Shown: positions 26,464 through 34,466 of the stretch, piece by piece
Layout of the letters: every line of letters begins with the position of its first letter
How positions within the stretch are numbered: position 1 is the first letter of the stretch
Assembly (NCBI RefSeq): GCF_029714405.1
Contig: NZ_CP121650.1
Coordinates: 4,159,001-4,223,000 of the forward strand
DNA from: Bradyrhizobium sp. CB82
Lineage (GTDB): Bacteria; Pseudomonadota; Alphaproteobacteria; Rhizobiales; Xanthobacteraceae
Reading direction: 5' to 3'
DNA length: 64,000 nt
The notes under the pieces: generated by a model
The model's input: the letters and a program-made list of their open reading frames with translations, nothing else
Told to the model about the DNA's origin: nothing
Databases searched by the model: none
Program-made: the position numbers and the translations under genes

Positions 26464-27633
26464 ATGACGGGAAGCATCGTCGGATGGGCGCATACGCCGT
26501 TCGGCAAGTTCGACACCGAGACCGTCGAAAGCCTCGTCACGCGCGTGGCGAATGAGGCGCTTGCGGATGCCGGCATCTCGGCGGGCGATGTCGATGAGAT
26601 CGTGCTCGGTCATTTCAACGCCGGGTTCTCTCCGCAGGACTTTACCGCCTCGCTGGTGCTCCAGGCTGATCCGAATCTGCGCTTCAAGCCGGCGACCCGC
26701 GTCGAGAATGCCTGCGCCACGGGCTCGGCCGCCGTGCACCAGGGCCTGCGCGCGATTGCGGCCGGCGCGGCCAAAATCGTGCTGGTCGTCGGCGTCGAGC
26801 AGATGACGCGCACGCCGGGTCCGGAGATCGGCAAGAACCTGCTCAAAGCCTCGTACCTGCCGGAAGACGGCGACACCGTCGGCGGTTTCGCCGGCGTGTT
26901 CGGCAAGATCGCCAGCGCCTATTTCCAGAAATACGGCGACCAGTCCGATGCGCTGGCGCTGATCGCGGCCAAGAACCACAAGAACGGCGTCGCCAACCCC
27001 TTCGCCCAGATGCGCAAGGATTTTGGCTTCGAGTTCTGCCGCTCCGAGAGCGAGAAGAATCCTTACGTCGCCGGCCCCTTGAAGCGCACCGACTGCTCGC
27101 TCGTCTCCGATGGCGCGGCGGCCCTCGTGCTGGCCGATGCCGAGACCGCCAAGGGCATGGGCAAGTCGATCGGCTTCCGCGCCACCGCGCATGCCCAGGA
27201 CTTCCTGCCGATGAGCAAGCGCGACATCCTCCAGTTCGAAGGCTGCACGGTCGCCTGGCAGCGCGCGCTGGAGAAGGCCGGCGTGTCGCTCGCCGACCTC
27301 TCTTTCGTCGAGACCCACGACTGCTTCACGGTTGCCGAGCTGATCGAATATGAAGCGATGGGCCTGACGCCGAGGGGGCAGGGCGCCCGCGCCATCAAGG
27401 AAGGTTGGACGCTGAAGGACGGCAAGCTGCCGGTCAATCCGTCCGGCGGGCTGAAGTCGAAGGGCCATCCGATCGGCGCCACCGGCGTCTCCATGCATGT
27501 GATGACCGCGATGCAGCTTGCGGGCCAGGCGCCCGAGGGGATGCAGATCAAGAACGCCAGGCTGGGCGGCATTTTCAACATGGGCGGCGCAGCCGTCGCC
27601 AACTACGTTTCCGTGCTGGAGCCGTTGAAGTAA
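26464..27633 (+). CDS. Acetyl-CoA acetyltransferase, SCP-x/thiolase family (active-site residues intact)
   Basis: A 389-residue thiolase of the SCP-x-like group. The nucleophile Cys84 is in VENACATGSA, the catalytic His is in THDCFTVAEL, and GGLKSKGHPIGATG closes the active site, so this looks like a working degradative or synthetic thiolase. AGGAG lies seven bases before the ATG at 26464, but only one base before the upstream ATG at 26458, so the second is preferred. It begins an acyl-CoA gene group that includes a CoA transferase and a second, altered thiolase-like protein. Confidence 0.9.
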   Translation: MTGSIVGWAHTPFGKFDTETVESLVTRVANEALADAGISAGDVDEIVLGHFNAGFSPQDFTASLVLQADPNLRFKPATRVENACATGSAAVHQGLRAIAAGAAKIVLVVGVEQMTRTPGPEIGKNLLKASYLPEDGDTVGGFAGVFGKIASAYFQKYGDQSDALALIAAKNHKNGVANPFAQMRKDFGFEFCRSESEKNPYVAGPLKRTDCSLVSDGAAALVLADAETAKGMGKSIGFRATAHAQDFLPMSKRDILQFEGCTVAWQRALEKAGVSLADLSFVETHDCFTVAELIEYEAMGLTPRGQGARAIKEGWTLKDGKLPVNPSGGLKSKGHPIGATGVSMHVMTAMQLAGQAPEGMQIKNARLGGIFNMGGAAVANYVSVLEPLK

Positions 27634-27640
27634 CCCGTAA

Positions 27641-27724
27641 GAGTGGGCAAAGGCGCGAATGCGCCGCGCCCACCCTTCCTTGCGCTATGTCAAGGTGGGC
27701 ACGTTGCGCTTCGCTCACCTGCTC
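27641..27724. repeat. Dispersed repeat, GTGGGC-AAGGCGCG family, copy 1
   Basis: GTGGGCAAAGGCGCG (27643-27657) faces CGCCGCGCCCAC (27662-27673), and a following segment repeats GGTGGGCACG...CTTCGCTCACC. Related copies occur at 42171-42258 and 52612-52736; each begins near a stop codon with (A)GGGTGGGC-AAGGCGCG and returns with GCGCCGTGCCC. The copy lies in the gap between the thiolase gene and a small ORF, where it may form a hairpin at the mRNA end. Confidence 0.75.
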
Positions 27725-27749
27725 TTGATTGATTGCCGGGGAATGCATC

Positions 27750-27950
27750 ATGAGCAATGATAGCTCGCTATCACTAGACGAACTCAACGATCGTATCGCG
27801 ATCCTCGAGAGCAATATCAGGCAGCTCATCGAGCAGGCCGCCGCCGCGTCCGGCGAGCAGAGCGAGGCGCGTATCGCCGATCGCATCAACCAGCAGAACG
27901 ACGAGCTCGATCGGCTGCTCAAGATCCGCGAAGCCCGCCAGAAGAAATAA
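27750..27950 (+). CDS. Small hypothetical coiled-coil protein, 66 residues
   Basis: A short, strongly charged helical protein (MSNDSSLSLDELNDRIAILE...). Heptad-like hydrophobic spacing (DELNDRIAILESNIRQLIEQ, then DELDRLLKIREARQKK) predicts a coiled coil over most of its length. No signal or membrane segment is present. The start at 27750 leaves out seven codons of a longer frame. I recognise no family. It may be a regulator, an adaptor or simply an orphan, and it sits alone between the thiolase and CoA transferase genes. Confidence 0.6.
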   Translation: MSNDSSLSLDELNDRIAILESNIRQLIEQAAAASGEQSEARIADRINQQNDELDRLLKIREARQKK

Positions 27951-28085
27951 CCGGAGCCGGCAGCGCGCCGTGCTCGCACGCGGCGCATGCGGCCATACGC
28001 CGGCCGCCCTTGCCCGAGCCTCGTTGCTTCAGTTAGCTGGCCGAAATCGCGGGCCGTAGTCGCCCCGCGCAATCGGGAGTGAGCG

Positions 28086-29285
28086 ATGGGGCCGTTGAAG
28101 GGCATCAAGGTCATCGACATGACGACCGTGCTGATGGGGCCGTATGCGACCCAGATGCTCGGCGACTACGGTGCCGACATCATCAAGGTGGAGTCGCTCG
28201 AAGGCGACGTCACCCGCCTGATCGGTCCGATGCGTCATGCCGGCATGGGCCCGGTATTCCTCAACACCAATCGCAGCAAGCGCTCGATCTGCCTCGACCT
28301 GAAGAAGCCGGCCGGCCGCGACGCCGTGCTGCGGCTCATCAGGGACGCCGACGTCCTCGTCTACAACGTCCGGCCGCAGGCAATGGCGCGGCTTCAGCTC
28401 GGCGATGACGTGGTCTCCGCGATCAACCCGCGCCTCGTCTATGCCGGCGTGTTCGGCTTCGGCCAGGACGGGCCCTATGCCGCGAAGCCCGCCTATGACG
28501 ACCTGATCCAAGGTGCAACGGCGCTGCCCGCATTGATGGCGCAGACAGGCGACGGCGTGCCGCGCTACGTGCCGAACGCGCTGGTCGACCGCATCGTCGG
28601 TCTCACCGCGGTCGGCGCGATCTGCGCCAGCCTCGTGCACCGCGACCGCACCGGGCGCGGACAGCGCGTCGATATCCCGATGTTCGAGACCATGGCCGGC
28701 TTCGTCATGGGCGATCACATGGGTGGGCTCACCTTCGAACCGCCGCTCGACAAGGGTGGCTACGCGCGGCATTTGTCGCGCGACCGCAGGCCTTACAAGA
28801 CCGCGGACGGCTATCTGAGCGTGATCGTCTACAACGACAAGCAGTGGCAGAACTTTTTCGAAGCGACCGGTCGCGACGATCTGCGCGCCGACAAGAGGTT
28901 TGCAACCTTTGCCGGCCGCGCTGCGAATATCGACTTCGTCTATGCCGAGCTCGCGCGCATCTTCGAAACGCGCACGACCGCCGAATGGATCGAGCTTTTG
29001 ACGAGGGCCGACGTGCCGGTCATGCCGATGCACGATTTGCAAACGATCCTGCATGATCCGCATCTGGAGGCGACGGGCTTCTTTCCGGTCGTCAACCATC
29101 CGACCGAAGGCCCGATCCGCAGCATGAAGGTCACCGCGACGTGGTCGGACACCGACGCCGAACCGTCGCGGCTCGCACCGCGCCTCAACGAGCATGGTGC
29201 GGAGATCCTGAAGGAGATCGGCTATTCCGCCGACGAGATTGCGGTCCTGATACGCGACGGCGTGACACGCTCGCCGCCGGAATAG
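28086..29285 (+). CDS. CaiB/BaiF family CoA transferase (class III)
   Basis: A 399-residue type III CoA transferase that moves CoA between carboxylic acids through an enzyme-bound anhydride at a conserved Asp. Family hallmarks include the N-terminal VIDMTTVLMGPYATQMLGDYGADIIKVE, NRSKRSICLDLKKPAGRDAV and VPVMPMHDLQTILHDPH. The length is normal (about 395-410). It is followed 12 bases later by a thiolase-like gene, so the two are likely co-transcribed. The acid that it activates is unknown. Confidence 0.92.
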   Translation: MGPLKGIKVIDMTTVLMGPYATQMLGDYGADIIKVESLEGDVTRLIGPMRHAGMGPVFLNTNRSKRSICLDLKKPAGRDAVLRLIRDADVLVYNVRPQAMARLQLGDDVVSAINPRLVYAGVFGFGQDGPYAAKPAYDDLIQGATALPALMAQTGDGVPRYVPNALVDRIVGLTAVGAICASLVHRDRTGRGQRVDIPMFETMAGFVMGDHMGGLTFEPPLDKGGYARHLSRDRRPYKTADGYLSVIVYNDKQWQNFFEATGRDDLRADKRFATFAGRAANIDFVYAELARIFETRTTAEWIELLTRADVPVMPMHDLQTILHDPHLEATGFFPVVNHPTEGPIRSMKVTATWSDTDAEPSRLAPRLNEHGAEILKEIGYSADEIAVLIRDGVTRSPPE

Positions 29286-29297
29286 GGAGAGAGCGTC

Positions 29298-30434
29298 ATG
29301 AGCTTCATCACCGGCGTCGGGCTCACGCCTTACGGCAAGCATGACGGCTCATCCTCGCTCGATCTGATGAGCCGCGCGGCCCAGCTCGCGCTCGACGATG
29401 CCGGGCTGACGCGCGCGGAGATCGACGGCGTCCTCTGCGGTTATTCGACGGTATCACCGCACATCATGCTGGCGACCGTCTTCGCCGAGCACTTCGGCAT
29501 TCGCCCGGCCTACGCGCATGCTGTGCAGGTCGGCGGCGCGACGGGGCTCGCCATGGCCATGCTCGCGCATCACCTGGTCGAGGCTGGGGTGGTGCGGCAT
29601 GTGCTGGTTGTCGCCGGTGAGAACCGTCTCAGCGGGCAAAGCCGCGATGCCTCGATCCAGGCGTTGGCGCAGGTCGGCCATCCCGCCTACGAGGTGCCGC
29701 TGGGACCGACCATCCCCGCCTATTACGGCCTCGTCGCGTCCCGCTATATGCACGAGCACGGCATGACCGAGGAGGATCTCGCGGAGTTCGCCGTGCTGAT
29801 GCGCGCACACGCCTGCACCCATCCCGGCGCGCAATTCCGCGACCCGATCACGGTTGCGGACGTGATGGCCTCCAAGCCCGTGGCGCTGCCGTTGAAACTG
29901 CTCGACTGCTGCCCGGTATCCGATGGTGGCGCCGCCTTCGTGATGAGCCGCGAGCGGACCGGCGAGGCCGGCGTGCGGATCCGCGGCTGCGCGCAGGCGC
30001 ACACCCATCAGCATGTCACCGCGGCTCCGGCGCTGAGCGAGCTTGGTGCCGAGATTTCGATCGCGCGCGCGAAACAGGCTTCACGTCTTGCGATATCAGA
30101 CGTGCGTTACGCCGCCGTCTATGACAGTTTCACCATCACGCTCGCGATGCTGCTGGAAGATCTCGGTCTTGCCGGGCGCGGCGAGGCCGCCGCGCGCATC
30201 CGGTCCGGATATTTTAGCCGTGACGGCCGCATGCCGCTCAACACCCACGGCGGGCTCCTCAGCTACGGCCATTGCGGCGTCGCCGGCGCGATGGCGCATC
30301 TGGTCGAAGCGCATGTTCAGATGACCGGGCGCGCAGGCGATCGCCAGGTCCGCGACGCCTCGATCGCGCTGTTGCATGGCGACGGCGGCGTGTTGTCCTC
30401 CCATGTCAGCATGTTCCTGGAGCAGGTGCGATGA
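29298..30434 (+). CDS. Thiolase-like protein lacking the catalytic cysteine (Ltp2-type aldolase candidate)
   Basis: A 378-residue thiolase-fold protein. At the position of the thiolase nucleophile (ENACATG in the neighbour at 26464) this protein has QVGGATG, so Gly80 replaces Cys. The catalytic HDCFT is replaced by YDSFT, and GHPIGATG by GHCGVAGA. These changes match what I know of Ltp2-like steroid side-chain aldolases, which use Tyr residues and need a DUF35 partner. A DUF35 gene overlaps its stop by four bases (ATGA). It is therefore probably not a thiolase but a retro-aldolase cleaving a beta-hydroxy acyl-CoA; this is inference from residue changes and gene context. Confidence 0.85.
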   Translation: MSFITGVGLTPYGKHDGSSSLDLMSRAAQLALDDAGLTRAEIDGVLCGYSTVSPHIMLATVFAEHFGIRPAYAHAVQVGGATGLAMAMLAHHLVEAGVVRHVLVVAGENRLSGQSRDASIQALAQVGHPAYEVPLGPTIPAYYGLVASRYMHEHGMTEEDLAEFAVLMRAHACTHPGAQFRDPITVADVMASKPVALPLKLLDCCPVSDGGAAFVMSRERTGEAGVRIRGCAQAHTHQHVTAAPALSELGAEISIARAKQASRLAISDVRYAAVYDSFTITLAMLLEDLGLAGRGEAAARIRSGYFSRDGRMPLNTHGGLLSYGHCGVAGAMAHLVEAHVQMTGRAGDRQVRDASIALLHGDGGVLSSHVSMFLEQVR

Positions 30435-30787
30435 GCGCGCGAATCGCGGATTGGACAAAGGGCGAAGCGGCGATCGTCTATCAATGCTGCAAGGCATGCG
30501 GCGGCGTACAGTACTTCCACCGCGACTTCTGCGCGGCCTGCGGCGCGCCAGACCCGCGAGAACATCGCGCGAGCGGCAAGGGCAGGGTCTACGCCACCTC
30601 GCTTGTTTGCCGTGCCGCAACGCCCGAGGCCCGCGCGCATGTGCCCTACAACATCCTGCTCGTCGACTGCGCCGAAGGCTTTCGCATGATGGCGCACGGC
30701 GAGAAGGATCTCGCCATCGGCGACGAGGTCACCGCGCAGTTCGCCTCGTTTGCCGGAAAATTCTTGCCATTTTTCACAAAGGTCTAG
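30431..30787 (+). CDS. DUF35 / OB-fold zinc-ribbon protein, partner of the thiolase-like protein
   Basis: A 118-residue protein with an N-terminal zinc ribbon (CCKACG at about 17-22 and CAACG near 36-40) and a C-terminal OB-fold with GKGRVYATSLVCRAATPEA and GDEVTAQFASF. DUF35 proteins bind thiolase-fold enzymes and complete the active site of Ltp2-type aldolases. The ATG overlaps the stop of the thiolase-like gene (ATGA), so the two are translated together. A palindromic repeat starts nine bases after its stop. Confidence 0.9.
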   Translation: MSARIADWTKGEAAIVYQCCKACGGVQYFHRDFCAACGAPDPREHRASGKGRVYATSLVCRAATPEARAHVPYNILLVDCAEGFRMMAHGEKDLAIGDEVTAQFASFAGKFLPFFTKV

Positions 30788-30795
30788 CTGATGGT

Positions 30796-30881
30796 TTTCG
30801 TCATTCGGGGGCGGTCGAACGGACCGAACCTGGAACGGGATTCTAGGTCTGGCAAGAACGCACCACCCCGGAATGACGAAA
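30796..30881. repeat. Palindromic repeat after the DUF35 gene
   Basis: TTTCGTCATTCGGGG (30796-30810) faces CCCCGGAATGACGAAA (30866-30881) with a one-base difference. Inner short matches (CGGTCGAACGG, GACCGAACC) make a longer hairpin. It lies directly after the DUF35 stop on one side and at the stop of the 33-residue minus-strand ORF on the other, so it may terminate transcription from both sides. It resembles the CGTCATTCCGGGG elements common in Bradyrhizobium. Confidence 0.7.
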
Positions 30882-30887
30882 GCTCCT

Positions 30888-30989
30888 TCAGCGCCCGTAG
30901 AACAATATGCTGGCAATGACGAGCATCGCCGTCACCGCCAGCATATGCGCGAACGCTCCCGAGGCCGCCCTCCTGGTGGCTTCCTTCAT
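30888..30989 (-). CDS. Small single-pass membrane protein, 33 residues
   Basis: On the minus strand the ATG at 30987-30989 opens a 33-codon frame ending in TGA at 30888-30890. The product has a basic start (MKEATRRAAS) and one hydrophobic stretch (MLAVTAMLVIASILFYG). AGGGAG lies eight bases before the ATG on this strand, an excellent ribosome site. It is too short for routine gene finding. I know many Bradyrhizobium annotations with tiny basic/hydrophobic proteins of this kind, but no function. It lies next to a bidirectional hairpin. Confidence 0.6.
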   Translation of the reverse strand: MKEATRRAASGAFAHMLAVTAMLVIASILFYGR

Positions 30990-31245
30990 GCCGTTTACTC
31001 CCTAGACCTGGGCGCGACTCGGCGTGGCGCGCCTGCGCAAACGACGGTCGGATTTTTTTTACTCGGAACACCCCATTTCGAGCACCGCTGCGATTTGTCC
31101 CCACGCAGCGAATATCGATTTCTGCAAGTTCATTCAGCAATGCGGCGGCAATTTGACTCGATGATGTTGCTCTTGTGTCGGTGCAAGAATAGTCTCGAGA
31201 AGCTCTCCGTAAGAACCACAACAAGACCAAGACCCAAGGTGAATG

Positions 31246-31773
31246 ATGGCCCGTATCGACTACGCCGATCCGTCCAAGGCGTCCGAGCGCACCCGCGACA
31301 TCCTCGCCAAGAATCGCAACGCCAACATCTTCCGGATGATGTCGCATTCGTCTGACTATTTCGTGCAGTATTGCCGGCTGGGCGGAGCGATCCGGAGCAG
31401 GGGCGAGCTTGATCCGATCGTTCGGGAACTTGCGATCACACGGACTGGGATTCTCTGCGAGGCGCCCTACGAGGTCATCGCGCACAAGCGCATCGGCAAG
31501 AATGTCGGCATCACCGATGAGCAGAACGAGGCGCTTGCGAACTGGCAGGCGGCGAAATGCTTTACCGAAACACAGCGCGCGGCGCTCGCGTTCACGGATG
31601 AAATCGTCAAGCTGAACAAGCCGACGGATGCGACCTTCAAGGCGATTGCCGCAAAACTCACGCCGGCTGCGCTGGTCGAATTGCAGCTTTCGGTCGGCTT
31701 CTACATCATGACGTCGAAATTTCTTGAGACGTTCGAGATCGACCTCCAGCCGGTGACGGAGGTCGTGGGCTGA
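31246..31773 (+). CDS. Carboxymuconolactone decarboxylase-like protein
   Basis: A 175-residue all-helical protein of the CMD/AhpD fold. The core segment LDPIVRELAITRTGILCEAPYEVIAH fits the family region around the usual EYEW-x-x-H, with a single Cys (Cys76) and no CxxC, so peroxidase-type AhpD activity is unlikely. Members are often catabolic decarboxylases or uncharacterised. An AAGGTG ribosome site favours the ATG at 31246 over 31243. About 255 bases upstream are free of genes; only the 33-residue minus-strand ORF and its upstream region occupy part of that gap. A MazG-like gene follows. Confidence 0.8.
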   Translation: MARIDYADPSKASERTRDILAKNRNANIFRMMSHSSDYFVQYCRLGGAIRSRGELDPIVRELAITRTGILCEAPYEVIAHKRIGKNVGITDEQNEALANWQAAKCFTETQRAALAFTDEIVKLNKPTDATFKAIAAKLTPAALVELQLSVGFYIMTSKFLETFEIDLQPVTEVVG

Positions 31774-31799
31774 GATCGAGTAAGCGGCGAGGGATGCCG

Positions 31800-32102
31800 A
31801 TGGACATCGATGAATTCGCGGCCTGGGCTGCGACGATCGCCAAGGTCGAGGAGCACCCGACCAACGAACGGCTGTCCTATCTCGGTCTCGGCCTGGCGGC
31901 CGAGGCCGGAGAGGTTGCCGATCACATCAAGAAGCTGTTGCGCGACGGTTGGCTCGATCAGGCCGGCCTCGTGGATGAGCTCGGCGACACCATCTACTAC
32001 TGGGCCTGCCTGTGCGCGGCGACCGGCCAGAAGCCGTCCGATCTGCTGGCCAAGAGCGCGGCCAGGATCAACAGACGCCTGCGCGAGGCGGCGAGCCGCT
32101 GA
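31800..32102 (+). CDS. MazG-like nucleotide pyrophosphohydrolase-type protein
   Basis: A 100-residue helical protein with the NTP-PPase (MazG-like) metal-binding pattern: EAGEVADHIKK (ExxE) and VDELGDTIYY (ExxD) about 25 residues apart. Such proteins hydrolyse non-canonical or excess nucleotides to monophosphates. AGGG lies six bases before the ATG at 31800, so that start is favoured over the one at 31794. The stop is followed by a clean hairpin terminator facing the convergent glutaminase gene. Confidence 0.82.
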   Translation: MDIDEFAAWAATIAKVEEHPTNERLSYLGLGLAAEAGEVADHIKKLLRDGWLDQAGLVDELGDTIYYWACLCAATGQKPSDLLAKSAARINRRLREAASR

Positions 32103-32138
32103 ACTGGTTGATCGATATGAGCTGAGGATTTTGGGTTA

Positions 32139-32159
32139 CCTCTCCCCGCCGGGGAGAGG
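32139..32159. terminator. Hairpin terminator between convergent genes
   Basis: CCTCTCCCC (32139-32147) pairs perfectly with GGGGAGAGG (32151-32159) around a three-base loop GCC. No strong T-run follows on either strand. It lies between the MazG-like gene (plus) and the glutaminase fusion gene (minus), so it can serve both transcripts. The CCTCTCCCCGCCGGGGAGAGG type is also a dispersed element in related genomes. Confidence 0.65.
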
Positions 32160-32177
32160 TGGAAGCTCCGGACGGCG

Positions 32178-34028
32178 TTACGTTGACGTCAGGATGTCCA
32201 CCCTGGCATTGGCGACAATGAGCCGGTCGGCGAGGAGCTGCGCCAGGTTGCGCATGATGCGCTCGCTGGCGTGTGGATGCTGCTGGCGGAAGCGCTCGAA
32301 ATCCTTCAGCGGCACCTCGAAGGCGGTCGCCGCCATATCGGCCAATACGTCCGCCGAGCGGGTCGATTCCAGCAGCGCCATCTCGCCAAAGGCCATGCCG
32401 GCCGTCAGCGTTGCCAGGCGAACGCCGTCGGGCAGCGTGACGTGCACCGCACCGCTGCGCAGGAAGAACAGCGAATCGGCGGGATTGCCGGCCGCGACGA
32501 TCTTCTGGCCCGACTTATAGGTGCGGATGGTGCAGAGCGAGGCCAGATCCGTCAGCTCGCCGTCGTTCAGGCCTTCAAGCAGCGGCTGCTCGGATAGCTC
32601 GGTGGTCTCGTGGAAGTCGATCGAGCCGCCATAGCGGTACACGATCTGGTCTTCCGCCCATTCGATCGCGGTGTCCAGCAGGTAGAAGTCGCGAACGTTC
32701 TTTAAGCCAGCCGTCCATTCGCGAAGCGTGTCCCATTCCCGCGAGGCGCGCTTGACGCCGGACAGGACCACGGTGACGTTCAGCGCGGCGAGCTCTTCGA
32801 AGGCCTCGGCGACGAGCCGCGCACCGGCACGCGTCGTCGAGGTGACGCGGTGCAGGTCGAAGATCACGAGCTGCGGGCGCGGCCGTGCGGCAAGCCGCCG
32901 CGAGACGTAGTCGACGGCCGAGAGCGACAGCGTGCCGACGAGCTCGATGACGCGCACCTCGTCCTCGTGAGCAGCGAGGATCTCCCGCTCCTGCGGGCGG
33001 CGGACGCGACGCGATGGGCTCTGGCCGATGTGATAATCCGCGATGATCGCGTTGCGCGCGTCGTCGCTGCGGTTGAGCATGTGCAGGTCATAATGCGACG
33101 ACAGTGCCTCGCAGACCTTGATGCCGCGCACGCTGTTGCCGTGCTTGTCGAGTCTTGGCGAGTAGCTGCCGAGACCGAGCCGGGCGGGCAGGGCAGCGAG
33201 GATGCCGCCGCCGACGCCGCTCTTGGCGGGAATGCCGATCCGGTAGATCCATTCGCCGGCATAGTCGTACATGCCCGACGACGTCATCACCGACAGCGTC
33301 CGCGAGATCGCGTAAGGTGTCATCACCTGCGCGCCGGTGACCGGATTGACGCCGCGGTTGGCGAGCGTTGCCGCCATCACGGCGATGTCGCGCGCCGTAA
33401 CCAGCACCGCGCATTGGCGGAAATAGTCGTCGAGCACGGCCGCGACGTTATCCTTGATCACGGCATTGGTGCGTAGCAGGTAGGCGATGGCGCGATTGCG
33501 ATCGCCGGTCTGGCTCTCGGAGGTGTAGACGGCCTCGTCAACGTCCAGCTCGCGGCCGGCGAATCGGCCGAGAGCTTTTCGGATCTCCTCGAAGGCGGCT
33601 TCGCCCTTGCTCTCCTGGATCAGCCCGGTGCAGGCGATGGCGCCGGCATTGACCATCGGGTTGAATGGGTGGTTCTCGGCATTGAGCCGGATCGAGTTGA
33701 AGGGATCGCCGGAGGGCTCGACGCCAATCGCGCTCTCGACCCGCGCCGCGCCCAGGATGTCCAGCGCCAGCGCGAACACGAACGGCTTTGACATCGACTG
33801 GATGGTGAAGGGGACGCGGCTGTCGCCGACTTCATAGACATGGCCATCCAGCGTGGCGAGACTGATGCCGAAATAGGCAGGATCAGCCTTGCCGAGCTCA
33901 GGGATGTAGTCGGCGACGGCGCCGGAGGTCTCGGCCGAGAATTCGTTGAGGCAATCGTTCAGGAACCGCAGCAAGGGCGGTTTCGAACGGGTCCAGGCAG
34001 TGGAGGCGAGGGGCGATTGCGGTTTCAT
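32178..34028 (-). CDS. glsA: Glutaminase A fused to STAS and cyclic nucleotide-binding domains
   Basis: A 616-residue three-domain protein. Residues about 25-305 are a serine-dependent-beta-lactamase-fold glutaminase with the SxxK catalytic pair Ser78 and Lys81 (QSMSKPF), ENHPFNPMVNAGAIA, and IPAKSGVGGGI. Residues about 350-455 form a STAS-like domain (IELVGTLSLSAVDYVSRRL, then VIFDLHRVTSTTRAG). Residues about 480-616 form a cyclic nucleotide-binding (CRP-type) domain with FGEMALLESTRSAD as the phosphate-binding cassette. The glutaminase makes glutamate and ammonia from glutamine; the added domains suggest control by a nucleotide or by partner proteins. Ordinary GlsA is about 310 residues, so half the protein is regulatory. 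Confidence 0.9.
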   Translation of the reverse strand: MKPQSPLASTAWTRSKPPLLRFLNDCLNEFSAETSGAVADYIPELGKADPAYFGISLATLDGHVYEVGDSRVPFTIQSMSKPFVFALALDILGAARVESAIGVEPSGDPFNSIRLNAENHPFNPMVNAGAIACTGLIQESKGEAAFEEIRKALGRFAGRELDVDEAVYTSESQTGDRNRAIAYLLRTNAVIKDNVAAVLDDYFRQCAVLVTARDIAVMAATLANRGVNPVTGAQVMTPYAISRTLSVMTSSGMYDYAGEWIYRIGIPAKSGVGGGILAALPARLGLGSYSPRLDKHGNSVRGIKVCEALSSHYDLHMLNRSDDARNAIIADYHIGQSPSRRVRRPQEREILAAHEDEVRVIELVGTLSLSAVDYVSRRLAARPRPQLVIFDLHRVTSTTRAGARLVAEAFEELAALNVTVVLSGVKRASREWDTLREWTAGLKNVRDFYLLDTAIEWAEDQIVYRYGGSIDFHETTELSEQPLLEGLNDGELTDLASLCTIRTYKSGQKIVAAGNPADSLFFLRSGAVHVTLPDGVRLATLTAGMAFGEMALLESTRSADVLADMAATAFEVPLKDFERFRQQHPHASERIMRNLAQLLADRLIVANARVDILTST

Positions 34029-34148
34029 CGCCTCCCTTGTGCAACGCCATCAGGGCACGCGCAACCGTTGCCGACGCGATCGCGGAGGGCCAGTTCGACG
34101 CATAGGCGCAATTGCGCGGTGAGCAGCTCAACGCAAGACGACGGATCG

Positions 34149-34370
34149 TCAGCTCGCGATGATCGCGATCGCCTGGCCTTCGGCGACGACGTCGTCGAGC
34201 TTGACGAGAAGCAACGTGATCGTCCCTGCCGCAGGCGAGGGCACCGGTATCTCCATCTTCATGGCTTCGACGAATGCAACGTCATCGCCATCTGCGACGC
34301 TTTTCCCAACCTCAACGGGAATCGCGCAGATCCGTCCTGCGACTTCCGTGACGATCTTAATTTCTGGCAT
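34149..34370 (-). CDS. Stand-alone biotin carboxyl carrier (biotinyl domain) protein
   Basis: A 73-residue protein made of a single biotinyl/lipoyl domain. The biotin attachment motif EAMKME has the modified lysine at Lys38. The start MPEIKIVTEVAGRICAI at 34370 is the usual one; the longer frame upstream crosses the divergent regulator and is not real. The carrier would pass CO2 between a biotin carboxylase and a carboxyltransferase. A carboxyltransferase gene is close by on the other strand, but no biotin carboxylase gene is in the window. The palindrome at 34425-34441 lies upstream of this gene and of the IclR gene. Confidence 0.9.
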   Translation of the reverse strand: MPEIKIVTEVAGRICAIPVEVGKSVADGDDVAFVEAMKMEIPVPSPAAGTITLLLVKLDDVVAEGQAIAIIAS

Positions 34371-34424
34371 GCCATTCGCCTTTTTGTTGTCGTCGCAGGG
34401 TGCCTGAGGTAGCGTGTCCTTCAA

Positions 34425-34441
34425 GCGGAATTTAATTCCGC
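34425..34441. promoter_or_regulatory. IclR-type operator-like palindrome
   Basis: GCGGAAT (34425-34431), a three-base spacer TTA, and ATTCCGC (34435-34441) form an almost perfect inverted repeat. GGAAT-N3-ATTCC cores are typical of IclR-family binding sites as I recall them. It lies 25 bases before the IclR start and 54 bases from the divergent biotin carrier start, so it could regulate both directions, including autoregulation. Confidence 0.55.
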
Positions 34442-34466
34442 AGAGCGAAACAACTTGGTAGGGAAC

